Positions 29,001 through 43,700 of a DNA stretch of 64,000 nt are shown here, one piece after another; positions within the stretch are counted from its first letter, which is position 1, and the number at the start of each line of letters is the position of its first letter. The notes beneath the pieces are model-generated. The model ran no database searches. It worked only from the letters and a program-made list of their open reading frames with translations, and was not told where the DNA came from. The DNA comes from Rhabdophis nuchalis (Eukaryota > Chordata > Lepidosauria > Squamata > Natricidae), in NCBI GenBank assembly GCA_039707465.1, contig CM077643.1, positions 333,766,419-333,830,418 on the forward strand. Reading direction: 5' to 3'. The translations under genes were made by a program, and so were the position numbers.

Positions 29001-32000
29001 ATCTTTGAACGCAGTTGCCAGCCAAAGTAATCAGTGCATAATATACACTGAATGAAGCAATAAAAAATCAATATAGTACAACAGAGGTTTCCAAACTTTC
29101 TTAATTGATGGCACTCATAACATATCTGTAATTTTTTAATGGCAACCCATAGCCCAAGTTGTGATCTATCTTGAGATAGTACTTTCCACAATGTCCAGGA
29201 GGCATACAGAACTGCTGCATTTCCCTCAAAAGTTTAAAATATCCAGTGTCACCCCTGTGAGTTCAGTTGGAACCCTAGGGTGCATCGGCACCAAGTATGG
29301 GAACCACAGCAGAAAATATCAAATTTAAAATAAATAACCATATAATACACATATTATTTTGTGAAGAATAACTACTTCTATCTTTCACAAAACAAAGATT
29401 TATTGCCTATTTTCAGTAAAGTTTTTGTGAACTAATTTCAAGTAAAAGTTAGATTTCAACTCTATGATATATATTCTCTATGAATCATTGGTTGTACGAA
29501 GCTGAAAGAAAGAGAAGAAGCAAAAGAACCTAATCCTAAATTAACCTTTCTCTACTAAATCTTTCCAGATTTGTTAAATGATTCTTCTCATAGTTGAACC
29601 AACCTTGATTTTATGATGACTGCTCTAAACTTTTAGGAAATACATAAAGGGGGAAATATTTAAAATTAAATATTTTTGTTTACCACAATGAAAATCAGTT
29701 TATATTGTTACAGCTAGTACTTCAGTACAAATGCTTAAACATATTCCTATAGATTTCTAGTTTGAGGTTTTAAAAACATTTCTTATACATTTAAACTGTG
29801 TTGAATCAATTTTAGGGCATTTGTTTCAATGGTGTAACATGTTTTAGCATATTTCTGAAACTGGTTTCATGATGCTATCAAATGTGCTATCATAAAAGGC
29901 CAACCAGCCTGAGGCAAAGAAAGGTGGAAATTATAACCGCAGGAACAAGACATATTGGAAATATGGAAGAAGGATTTCAATTTTTAGAACACTAAATAGT
30001 ATTTTGATTGCCGAAAACGCGTTTCCACTTTCTCCTTCCTGTAAAGCCTCTGTATCTGTTTCTGAGCATGAAGAGATCTTTTATAACATTTGATGCAATG
30101 CAGGAGGCTGAAGATGTAGGAAGATGATCAGTGAAAATCCAAGTCTCTTCTTTGGATTAGTGAAAATTTATTCTGTTCAGGCAAGCCACAGGCTGCGAAC
30201 AGTAAGAAGTAACAAGAAAGAAGCCATGTTGGGATGAACTGGCCTGCTATTCAGAAGCAAAGTTCCATCTAGCATAGCAAAAGCAAGTTTAAAAAAAATA
30301 TTCCTAAGTTCTTCCCAAGTCTTTATATCAGCTCATCTGTACATGAAAACATTTGTAGGGATATAAATTATGAACCTATTAATATTTTACAGTCTATCAA
30401 TATAAGACATATTTCCATTTTTGAATTTTAACAAAATAAAAAGATATTAAATGAAAGTAAGTTTTAGGTCAATATTGCCTAACAAAAACAGATTTACAAT
30501 GATACCCCTTATAAGTCGATCTTAAAAGTCAAAATGTTTGACAAGTTTTGGATTTTATTATATATTATATATCCAGTGTTAAAATAATGCATAGCTAAAT
30601 ATTGGCTACTCGATTTTCCAAAAAAATCCAAAACCATCCAACAACATTAAAATAAAGCAGAGATTAAATGAAAATTATCTGGTATACCATGCAAGGCTAT
30701 ACCAAAAAAGTATGGCATTTTATTGATTTGTTCTTTTATCAAAAAATGTTAATGTCAAGATGCACCCTTCATATTCACAGCAAACACTGGAAATGCTAGA
30801 TATTAATACCAGTTAATTGTTTAGTATCCCTGTGGGCTTCATGCTGACGTATAGTACTTATCTTTCATAAAAGTAGTCTGCTGCTCTGAAGAAGTGCAAC
30901 ATTTCTTTCATTAAACATTATGAAACATGTGTGAGTAGTATTATATCTGTCAAACTATCAAAATAATGTCTCCATGGATGGGCTTGAAATCTTCCAGGTT
31001 GCATTCGAATTCATACGATGCTCTTGAGTATATAAGTTTCACTGGGATCTGTACATTAGCAAATATATTGGCTTGCATAAAAATACCATGGACAGAATAA
31101 TTAATTTTTCCTTAAGGAAGCACTAGGTCAACTTTAAATTACTTTGTGGCATAATAATAAAAACAAAATTTGCTCTTAAAAGAGATTTCTTCACCCTGAG
31201 TTTACTTCATTTTCCAATTTATAACTATTCTGGTAACAATAAATAAAAGTACATTCCCACCAATTTCATTTCTTAGAGTAGTAAAGACCTCCAAAACTGC
31301 ACAGTCCATGAATGAAGTCTTTCTACAAACAATTTATAGTTCATTTTCGTCCAATTTCCATACATGACAAGTTCTAAATTATTCAACAGAAGCTAATTAC
31401 TACCCTACACTATACCAATATGCTAAATTACTGAAATGCCATAGAGAAAGTAAACAGTGATGATCACTGGGTCTTTTGAATTTTCTCTCACAAGAGACTA
31501 TGCTAGTGTTGAGAACATGACATGTTCCATTCAATATAATAACTGTGTAGCTTACAAAAAGAGAAACGAGGAGAGAGAGAAAAATTGCTCCTTCCTTTAA
31601 AAACAGCATCTACATTCTACTACATAGGTGTAACATATAATGCTTCATTTTTAACACAGAGATTTTTAAAGTACAATTTCTACCATTTCTCATTATTAAG
31701 AACACTTACCCAATCATCACTTTCTGTTTAATCTCAACATCAGTACCGTTCACCATTGATTCTTGGTTTTTGTCAGTTTCCCTCTCTGGACCATCACCTG
31801 AGAGACCCAGCAACGTTCGTACTCGTTTTGACTTCACATCCAGGATTGTATCAGTATATCCCACCTCTTGCAGGTATCTGTATGGACAATTACATGGCAG
31901 TTATTCAGGAGCTATCAAATGTGTTGAACGTTCTGGGTAGAGTGTTGATACACTCTACCCAGAACTGATCAACAATTTAAGTAGTAAGAGGAATAATGTG

Positions 32001-35000
32001 GCTTTGCCTGACACAGCAGGCTTACAAATCAACTTGTACCAGCTGCAGAGGGGATGTCTCCTGCAGTACCAGCCTCTACAACTCCCATGAAAAGTAGAGA
32101 GCTTTTATATCCATGCATACACAATTATTCATTATGTTAAGAAGAAAATTCCTCACACATCTTCAGCTATATTCTTTAATAAAGGGGAGAAACTAGGGAA
32201 ACCAGAAATAATTGGCTCTTCTTTTCATCTTTCCCCCAGTAAAAACATGGGAGGAGTTACTGAATCCAGAGCAGCGAGTTTTATAACCCAAACATTACAA
32301 TAAATAAAATAAAAATAAGTTATAAAAACTTATAAGTTATCAATTTTACCACAGTGAAATAGCTTTTGCAAGTTAAGGAAAAGATGAACTAATGGCACCC
32401 CATTAGAGGTGGTATTCAGCAGGTTCTGACCAGTTCTGGAGAACCAGTAGCGGAAATTTTGAGCAGTTCGGAGAATCAGTAAATACCACCTCTGACTGGT
32501 CCCACCCTCATCTATTCTCTGCCTCCCAAGTCCCAGCTGATCAGGAGGAAATGGGGATTTTGCAGTAACCTTCCCCTGGAGTGGGGAGGGAATGGAGATT
32601 TTACAGTATCCTTCCCCTGCCATGCCCACAAAGCCATGCCCACAAAGCCACACCACACCCAGCAAGCTACACCCACTGAGCCAGTAGTAAAAAAATTTGA
32701 ATCCCACTCTGCACCCCATTACTTTTAATCATCATAGCTGGAGAAAAGACATACTAATATTTTGCTTATTCATATCATATTATGAAGTCATTACTATGAT
32801 TATTATTCTTAGACAACTTACTGTCTGAGTAACTGTCGCCCTTGTTTCCATATTAATTGACTATTGGGTTGTGACTGAACTTCAGTTTCATTTCCTTCAT
32901 CTGAAAAACAAAGACTAAAATTAGTATAACAACAATGTTAGAAGAAAAGTCACTTTTATGCAAAATTTATCTTCTAGCACTGATTAAATATTCTCAGCCT
33001 ATTTAACTAACATTGAAACAAAATAAAAAGATGTTGTATGAAATTTTAAATAAATATAATATGCATTGGATATTATTCTATGGTTACTCCCAAAAATATA
33101 TTTCTGCAGAAATATACACTACACAGCATGCTTAAAGGCATGTTTAAAGGCAATGAAAAAAATTACACCAATCTAATTATGTACATAGAATATACCGTAT
33201 TTTTCGGAGTATAAGATGCACTGGAGTATAAGTGCAGGTTTTGAAGAGGCTTTTTTTTAAAAAAAAGTAGGTAGGTAGATAGAGGGATAGAGAGGGAGAG
33301 AAAGAGAGAGAAATACAGTAGGTAGGTAGGGAGAAAGTAGGTAGATAGGTAGGCAGATGTTTCCAGAAGGAAGTAGCTGACAACCTGTAGCACTTAAATC
33401 TTTGTTTCTGCAGGCACAACACTTGACCAATGTAATTCTCATCAACCACTCTAACTAAACAGCTTTCCAAAAGGAAAAAAAAAAGGTTTTGCACTGTGCA
33501 AACCTCCCCAAAACGGCCCATTTTTCACAAAAATGGGCCAGTTTTTCCCCAAATAGAAGGCATGAATAGCCTGGGGGGAGGCTTGCAGAGTGCTCCTGCA
33601 CGTCCCCCCAATCTACAAATTCTACGTAAAAAGTTCATGCATAGATTTTTGTCCAGTTGTTAATTTTAACTGTTATTTTTTTGACTAACCACAACAAAAA
33701 GTGAAAAAATGCCTATCAAGTAATTTAACCATATGATCACTCATTATTATTGTAATGCTGTAAAATACAGGCACAGTTGCGACAAATTGGTATCAAAGTT
33801 TGAAAACCTAACTTATAGGACTGTCTTTGTGTGGCAGATTAAGCTTCACTTTAAACAAGCATAGGAGGAAGAACCACACATGAAAAAGGAACAGCCATTG
33901 TTCTCTTATGAGCCCTAAACACTGTTTCATGCTAAACTATTCCAGACCCTCATCCTTTACAAAATGACAGCTTTGTCTTTTCTTCAGTCTTAACTGTCTT
34001 ATGTAAAATTACTTCTTACCAGAATCATAATTTGGTGGCTTCATATCTCCCTGGTTCAGCTCTGTACCATATTTTAATTTGTGATATTTAGCTCTATAAA
34101 GGAAAGAGGAATCAATTAGTGTAGAAAAGTGTCACTGTCCCCTTTCTCTTTCATATCTACATATTCCCACAAGCATAATATGCATTCAGAATGTTCTTTA
34201 TTTTTTAAAAAGTATCAATGCTTTATGCATAAAAGTATATAAATTACAAATGTGGGTAAATTAATTTCATGCATTTTTTATTATGTGGTTTGACAAGTTA
34301 CAATGACAAATCCAATTCAGCTATGTTTAACAAGTCTGCAAATACTCTTATGTTCAGAAAAACTAAGAATTGTTGTTAAACTGAGAGACATAAACATAAA
34401 GTTGCTAAGAAAAATATCACAACACAATCTACAAGAAAAATAACCACATTAGAATCTCTTCGAGGTTTGAGTTTAACTTTTGCTGATGTTATGGATAATA
34501 AAACAGATTATAACTCAAAAGAATTTCATACAAATAAAAACAATGGAATCTTGAGGTATGTTAAACATCAGACATTTATTATCATGTACCTTTTGTGAAA
34601 ATCAAGGGTTTAATTTTTAAAAAAACCTTATATAAATCAGATTGCTTAGGATCATGTTCAAAAGATAGAAGAATGTCAATTGAGTTTATTAGGATACTTT
34701 TCTTTCTTAAGAAAAACTCCTTGATATTAGCATAAAAACAAAACGAATGCAGTTTGATGGATTTTAAAATAAGTTTAGAACCAACTACAACATTCTTGTC
34801 TTGGCTTTTTTCTATATGTGATCTGATTAATTTATAACACTAAGTCAGATCAAAAAAAGTTAAAAAATATTTTTGGGTTTTATTTAGCATTATCAATGTA
34901 TACAATTACAAAGCAATCTTTGAACAATGGCAAACAAACAAAAATGCATCTAAGAAGGAAAACGAAAAGAAAAAAATCTATTGTATATTTTATACTTATC

Positions 35001-38000
35001 AATAGTCATTGGTTTATTAATAAATATGTAACTGTAATATTATGAGTACAAAATATTATTGTAAAGATCTCTGCCATAGTAACAGATATTGCTGCATCCC
35101 TTGATTGATAGAAAATATTGCCTTTTTCAAAACAGATAGATCAAACAAATCCAACTTTTCTTTAATATTTGGAATAATATCACATTTCCAATTTGTCAAT
35201 AATGTCAATTCTATGAATAGTGTTTGGGATCAGGGGTGGGTTCTGGCAGGCACTACCGCCAGTTTGTTCATTTCGTGCTGCGTGCACGCACATGCACAGT
35301 GCAATTGGGTCCTAACAAGGAGAAGGGCGGGGTATAAATTTAATAAAATAATAAAATAATAATAATTAAAATTGTTCTGCTCCTGCGCAGAAGTGAAAAA
35401 CAAGATGGTGCTGACTGGGGAACCAGTTCAGGGGTGTGGCAAGCCTGGGTCACTGCTGGTTCCAGCAACCGAGGCTGCCAAACCACTACTGTTTCGGCCA
35501 AACCAGTCGAACCGGTAGGAACCCACCACTGTTTGGGATAGAAAATGAGATCTTTGCAAGGTTCCCACTGGTGCTTTATTTTCATTTGCACTCTGTATTT
35601 ACAAATGGAGTGCTCATCTGTTTTATCTCATCATCTCTTATCTCACTTGATAAGAGTTTTCGGAATACAATAAATCACTACCAAGCTTATCTCAAATTAA
35701 GAAAACTAGTAAATCAAATTTCAGTGATAGAAAATATTACGAGTTGCTTATCTTTCTAATCTTATGTATTAAGGTCCTCCCTAGAATGATGTTTTTGTTT
35801 CAGACAATGCCTGTTTTGTCTGAAACAATTCTGTTTTGACAACTGATGCACCATTTAAACAGTGGCAAAAGGATATATCTTTTGTGTGACAAGTTAAATA
35901 TAAGATGTCACAGGATGCAAAGGAAAGAGGAGGAGTGAGTTTACTTGATTTGAAATTGTATATTGCTGCTTACTGTTTGGTTTGAATGAAAGAATGGGTA
36001 TTGCTGAGTGAAGGCTTTTAGGACATGACTTGAGATTTGGGTGGCATGAGTATCTGTTAGGCATGCCATACTGAGACTACGGAATAGACACAAACTCAGA
36101 TTGTGCCCCAAAACGCCTTTGTAGCTCTCAGCACAAGTAGCATTTTACAGACAATAAATAATAGGCAAACACAAATGGCTAACTTATCATGACATATTAG
36201 AATTATGTCAAGGAAAACACAAAATAAAATAAAGAGAAAAACTAGTGGTATAGTTGCCAAAGTTTTCTTATTTACAATTATTTACAAAATTTGAAATACA
36301 CAGAAGAGTTTATAGTTTTGTACACTCTCAGGATTAGTTTGAAATGAAATTATGTACAAATGATGAACATGTAATTGCTAAACATAAATCAGTTGAAATT
36401 TGAAACAGAAGGGAAAAAATAAAAGGATATGACAAAGTGAGCTAAATTTTTTGATTATAATATACAGAAGGAACAGTGGGAAAACATACGCTTGAAATGA
36501 TTTAAATGTATATTATGTTATAATCTTAGAGAATGCTATGATGTAGCATTGGTATATGATATTGAAGAAATTGTTTAGAACAGGGGTCCGTGGCTTGATA
36601 GGAACTGGGCCGCAGGGTCGGAGAAGAGGGAGGAGAGGGCAGCCCCCTGGGCAGAGCGGGCGCTGGGGGCGGAAGAGCGCAGGCATGGCCACTCACGCCG
36701 TTGGGGGCTGAGAGGGGTGAGGGAGCCGACTCACCCCCCGTGCGCGCCTGTTCCCCCCCCCCCCCCCCCGCTCCCCCTCTATGCTGGCTGAGCCATACCC
36801 ACCAGTCCACGGAATTTTCTTTAAAATGAAACCGGTCCCTGGTGCCAAAAAGGTTGGGGACCCCTGGATTAGAATATATAAAAGCACTTGAAATTCATAT
36901 TGGAAATGTGAACATCAAGAAGGAACATTTTATCATGCTTGGTGGACATGTAAGAAATTCAAATTTCTTACATGTTCCCCTTTAGCTCTCTTTCCTTTTT
37001 CTTTATACTAGTTTGTGTTAGTTTTAAACCTTAATTTTAAACTTTTAATAAAATTATTAAAAAAACATGATTAAAAGTGGCTAGGTTTTTTTTTACAGTT
37101 TCTATTATATATAGATGACTTGCACCTAGTTATAAATTATTTTGTACTGGAGAGAAGAATAGGGAAAAGACAGTCAATATTGACTTTCATATAAAATAGT
37201 AAATAGGTCTTGCATTTAACAGTTAACAGCTTATAAGATATCTACAACTTAAGCACCATACCGTTCTTGTTTAAGAGCATATTCTAACATTTTTATTCTT
37301 CGCACTAAATCCTTCTTCAAATTCTCTTGACCTTTTCTTTCTCCTTGAAGAAAGGCAATTTGAGCCTAAAATAAATAATTTAAAATAGAATAGATTAATA
37401 GAAAATCAAGCTGTTTTCTTACATCAGTTCCATGACAAAGTATTTGAAAATTATTATTTTTAATAAAGAACCAAATCCCCAGGCAAAAATTTTTGAGGCA
37501 AAGTGTTGCTGAAATGTACAGTATATAATTATTCCATATCCTGGTCTGTTCATTTATAAACCTATCGAATAACAGTACTCTGACAAAAATCACAATAATT
37601 GTTTTGTCTATCTGATTGTAGCATATACCTACTCATGCTAATATGATATTCTCTAAACACATCATTATATCATGGTATATTAGGGAGTTATCATTACATC
37701 AAGGTATATTAGGAAAGGAATATGTTTGGACCACCAGAAGTTGTTAACTTGCAATTTCAAATATCCTATATGGCATGTCAGCTTGAGCAGCCTGACATTG
37801 AATATCAGCAATAAAGGTGAAAGGAGCAATAGGGAGGGCACATATTATCCACCATTATCCAGTAGGAATAGGAAAATATTGTAAAGAGAAGAGTAATACC
37901 TTTGACATAGTAACATGTATTATTTTAATAAAGAAGAAATGAACTGCTATTCAATGAGACAATAAGAATAATATTAATATACATGAATGCATCATAGTGT

Positions 38001-40639
38001 ATTTTCCAATCTATTCAATACATTAATGAAGAGCAACAAATCTAAGTGTATACTGTAGGTTTATTTATCACAAAGACAATAATATAATACTCAGCAATAG
38101 AACAAAAGTAATCTAACAAAAAAGATATAGTTTAGCTAAAAAACAACGAATGCAACTGTGATAATTTCAATGCTTCAAAGAATTTCAAAAAGGGAAAAAG
38201 ATTACAGCTAGACGAACCGTAGAGAATATGCTTTTGTGTTTGATAAAAGCACATTATCTACAGTTCATCTAGCCCCGTGATGGCGAACCTATGGCATGGG
38301 TGCCACAGGTAGCACGTGAAACCATTTCTTAGGGCACGCGAGGCGTTGCCCTATCAGCTCCAGGGCGCATGTATGCACTGGCCAGCTGATTTAGGCCTTC
38401 TTTTGAGGCCATTTTTCGCCCTCTGGAGGCTTCAGGGAATCTCCTGAAGCCTCTGAGGGTGAGGGGGAGGCTGTTTTCATCCTCCCCAGGCTCCTAGAAA
38501 GCCTCTGAAGCCTGGGGATGGCAAAAAAAGAATGCCAAAAGCAGGGGGTCACACACATAGCATTATGGGTGTGGCACGCCCAAGCAAGACCCTCCTGTGC
38601 TCCCCCCACTTTTGGCACACAAGCCAAAAAAGGTTAGCCATCACTGCTCTAGCCCAATTGAATTCAACAGTCCCAAAAAACAAAATTCACCTCACCGATA
38701 GTTCCTGAAAATCTAGTGTGGTGTCCAAGCAAAATCACAGTCACCACTTGGAATGTAGGGGGCAATTGGGCTTCAGGATTGGATCATACCTATGCAACTT
38801 TTCTCACATGGATCCCAAAGCTTTCTTTGATTTACAGAGCAGTTTAGTGAGAGAAAGCATGAGATGTTTCTAGCACCACTGAAGTGGAACAGGGAATAAA
38901 CTCAATTAAGCATTGATCTGGAAATATTATTTGTATCTACTTCATGGTGATAAGGATGACAAAACATCAACATTTCTCTATCTTTATTGTACCTACATAT
39001 AGATACCCAGAGGTCCTATTTATAGTGGTCCTGTCTCTCCTGAGAAAGGTAGAGATGGATATTCACTCAGAGAACTATTAAGGTGAATATGTTCAGCATC
39101 AATCAAATTGCGTGGATTCACTTCAGGTTGGACCTTGGTCCTGAAGCAGGTCTTAAGGAGTTGACTAAGCTAGATAACCAAGGCCAGGAACAACCCATAA
39201 GGTGGACTTTATTTGGGAAGACTTTGATCCCACTGTGTCCAAGAAAGTGGACAGTATTGTTGAAACTGTGAATAGGGTCACCAATGCATTACTTGCATTT
39301 TTGTTGTTTTCTGCACTCATCTAGGATTTCAGCATCTTTTATAGCTCCTTTGAGTGAGTCCCTCAAAATACCGAGGAGCCTCTATAGGATAGTAAAGGGG
39401 ATATAACTGGAAGAAATTGGTGATTTTGGAATCTTGGCTGAACCTCATGCACAAAAAAGTCTGACATCTGTAGAACAGCAAGCCAGTACCTGCCTTTATT
39501 TCAAAGTTTATTTATATCATGCCATAATAAACAGACTCTCATGATCTTCAAGTAAGTTAAAAATCTATATTGAATCTACTAACATAAATGTAACAGAATG
39601 AAATAAAAAATAGAGCAATAAATTAAGAAAATTGCAACAATGCTCTACAGAATAATGGATTCTAATTGCTTCTTAAAGGCTGGTGGGGGAGGAGGCTGAT
39701 CTCCAATAGGAACCTTGGATCCTCTCACATTCCAAAAATGTGGAATCGCTAGCAATTGTTCCTTTCAAATTCTATTAGGTTGAGCTAATGTAATTGGGAG
39801 AAAGTGATCCTGTGACTTTCCAAATGATTGTGAAAATGGAGCCAGCTCTCATGGTATTCAGAAACCTCATTGTGCAATTGTGAGAATAGTGCCCACATGG
39901 AGAATGGTGACAGGCAGATTAATAAACTGTGTATGCCTGTCAGTAGCTACAGAAAAATCCTAAAGATAAGTTATGCATATGCTGGTGGGCTCTATAATCA
40001 GACTAGGCTTCCCCGGCCTTATGGGATGGGTGGTAAACTGATGCCTCCCAAATCTAGTTGGGTAGTGAATAGGCTGAAATGTCCTGGGCCACAGCAGCTT
40101 TGAACATGCTGGTGGGCCGGATGGGCAGCTGAGGTGGGAGACAGATAGGCAGGTGGGGATAAGTTGCAATACCCCTGCAAGCAGACTGCCAAGCACTTGA
40201 ATTTTCATTATGAGATCACAGGGGTGCTGGAGCAATCATAACTTCAGGCACAGATTGCAAGCCCCTTTGCTCAGCACTGTCATAATTTTCAATGGTCACT
40301 GAAAACATGGTTATTGAGGAATCCATGTACACCACTTTGTTGGTTTCATACCCATGTTACTAGACCCAGGCCAGATTGCAAAGCTATGTTCTCAGGCCCT
40401 TCCAGAAGGTGACCAAGATCAGGTTCAATCTGACCTCAGGGGGAATGATGTTCTAAAACAGGGGTCCCCAACCTTTTTTGCACCAGGGACCGGTTTCATT
40501 TTAAAGAAAATTCTGCGGACCGGCTGAGTGGCTCAGCAATCTTTTGACTAGGTGGGCGTGGCCAACTTAGAAAATGTGAAACTCACTTAACAATGGTCTT
40601 GGTTAGCAACCAAACTTTTGGCCTCAACTGTGGTCATGT

Positions 40640-40707
<68 letters not shown>

Positions 40708-43700
40708 TCCTTTCTTTCTTTCTTTTTCTTTCTTTATCTCTCTCTCTTTCTTTCTCTTTCTTTGTCTCTGTCTCTTTCTTTCCCTCTTTTTCTATTTCTT
40801 TCTTTCTCTCTTTCCTCTTTATTTATTTCTCTTTTTCTTTTTCTCTTTCCCTCTTTCTCTTTCTTTCTCTCTCTTTCTCTCTCTTTCTCTCTTTCTGTAT
40901 CTTTTTCTGTCTCTTTCTTTCCTGTCTCTTTCTCTGTCTGTCTTTCTCTCTCTCCCACTTTCTTTTTCTTTCTTTCTCTTTTTCTTTCTCTCTCTCTGTC
41001 TCTCTCCTTCATCCGCCCATCTCTGTCACTCTGTGTGTGTGTGCGTGTGTCTGTCTGTCTTGCATTCACTCAATCACTCATTCTGTGTCTCTGTCTATCT
41101 TTCTCTCCCTCCCTCCCTCTCTGTGTCTCTCTATGTGTGTCTGTCGTTGTCGTCCCCCCCCCCCAGCCTCCTCAGCCCGCCTGCCGCGCTTGGTCGCTCG
41201 TTCGCTCGGTCAGGCTCCATGGCTGGGTAGGAGCCGGGCTGGAGAGGAGGAGGAGGGAGCAGCCCATTGGGCAGAGCGCGCGGGAGAACGCAGGAGGATG
41301 GTGGGGGCTCTTCCTCCACCCTCGTCGACGGAGGGACTCCTGGGCGCCGCCGGAGCAACCCTCCCTACGGCCGCCAGTTCCCTCCCCCGCCCGCAGAGCC
41401 TCCGTAGTCCCTGGAAGAAAACGAGTGGCCGGCATGCCAGCAGGGGAGGGAATTGGTGGCCGGTCCGGCGGCGCCCAGGAGTCCCTCCGTCGACGAGGGT
41501 GGAGGAAGAGCCACACTCCAACGGCGCGAACAGCCGCACCTGCGTTCTCCCGCGCGCTCTGCTCAGGGGGCTGCCCCCTCCTCCCTCCTCCTCCTCCTCT
41601 CCAGCCCTGCGGCCCGGCTCCCACCCAGCCACGGACCGGCACCGGTCTGCAGACCGGGGGTTGGGGACCCCTGTTCTAAAAGGCAGGTACCACTTAAGAA
41701 AAAGATTTCCTCCTAAATCCCATCAGATGCAACATGCTCTCTACAGCTCCATCTCACTGTACATAGATGCAATTAGGAAGAAATAGCCCCTCAAATAACC
41801 ATTCTCAAGCATGTAAGGCTTTACAGGTCATTACCAGCACTTTGAATTGAACTTGGAAGCAAACTTGAACTTAATAGTGTGGAGCAGAAATCTACTGTAG
41901 ATTCACTATAGCTATTATTCCAACATCTTTTTTCACAAGTACTGTTACCATGGAAGTTAATCTCCCATTTTTACATGTATTTTTTTAATTGTTCCCAAAG
42001 AACAATTTTGCACTTGCCTTTTTAAAATTTCACTCTATTATTTTCAGCCCATTTTTCTAAAACAGAAGACAGCAAAAGAATGTGAAAGTAAAACATTAGC
42101 TATCCCACCCAAATCTCTAGCATCTGGAAATCTGATAAACATTTGCACTACCACATCCAGTTAATTCATGAAAATAATGAAAAACTAGTAATGTTTAATT
42201 TGTGGCATCTCACTTGAAACATGTAACTTATGAAGAACTACTTCCAATAACACTTTTCAGTTTAGTGCAGACCAACTTTGCACCTATTGTCATGTCATCC
42301 AGCCCATACTCAGATTGCTTGCTAATTTGTATATTATAAAGGTAAGGTATGTTGACAAATGCTTTGTTGAAGCCTGATATTAAGTTCCCTAATCAAAAAG
42401 TGAGATAAGAAGGAGGATTTGTTTTTGATGAATGCACACCTGATAAATTATCCTAGCAATTACATTGTTTTCAAAAAGCCTACAAATCAATTATCTGCTT
42501 TAGAATCTTTCCAGGTATTAATATCAGAATGAGAGGGTTGCAGTTCATAAAAACTTCATTCTTTCCCTTTTTGAAGATAGACATTTGCTCTCCTCTAGTC
42601 ATCTGATAGTTCTCTTACATGCCTCAAATATAACGCAAAGATATGGCAAGATTCTTGTGTGTTTTACTATCCATCGATATAATTCATTCCAGATATATAG
42701 AATTCAAAGTAATGAAGCACTTACTGACTATATTCTTATCAAACTCAAGCTTCAATCCTACCTTTTCATATAGCTTTTCACAATTTCCTAGTACAACACA
42801 CAAAGGTTGCTTTTTAAGAAGACTGCCCAAAGCCATTAGTTGAGAGATCTGCTTTTCTGTGTCTGTTACTAGTTTTGTCTCCTCTCCTTTGAGCAGCTCT
42901 ATGCTGCTGCTATTTTCTTTGTACTGTGAGCCTAATTACTGAAACCAGTTTTGTTCTCAGCTTAATGCTCTGTGCTTTTACTTTCCTGACACCAGCTCTA
43001 CACTTCAAAGTTATATACCTGTATTCTTCCTTTGTTACCTGGCTCTCTTTCCATTCCCTTTGTGTGTCTTTCTATTTTTTCAAATATTCACTAGGTTTTT
43101 TTTGTATAGACATTTTGCTATTCTCCTCATTTGCAACTAGTGTATACTATTATTTTTGCCTTCTATAGGGAATCTTGAGCATCTTGAGCTCCTTTCCCAA
43201 TTAAATTGAAGTGGAAGAGTAATTTATCATTACTTCAATAATGACATTTAAATCTCTTTTTGATAGAGCAGGGGTCTCCAACCAAGCAAAGCTGGGCTGG
43301 AGAAGTCTGGGAGCTGAAGTCCTTCAGGCTTAAAGTTGCAAAGGTTGGAGACCCCTGTGATAGAGAATAGAAGAGTACCAGCCTCCCTTTAAATATAATC
43401 TTTAAATATGCAAAAACAATTAGTGGCACTGGAAAGCCTACTCTCAATTATGGTGCTTCACTGGAAAAATATTTTCCTGGTATTGTTTTTTTGATATTAC
43501 AATTTTTTTTGTTAAAATTAATTTTTAGACTTACTTTAAGTCAAACCTCAACAATGTTTCAAGCATTATTTGGCATTATGTTTATTATTCATAGGTTATC
43601 CCTGAATTGTTTATTTGAGGAGTGGTGTATAATTCCTTGCACATGTTAGTCTCTGCTCTCTGGAATAAATAATGATTGCTTGATTCAACATAGGAATATC

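Noticed and set aside
32330..32719. 129-codon minus-strand ORF
   Set aside because: Lies within the hAT element at 32404-32711.
40593..41786. Long Phe/Ser/Leu-rich ORFs (up to 397 codons)
   Set aside because: They are translations of the CTTT pyrimidine tract and GC-rich hairpin inside a hAT element; several frames are open at once.
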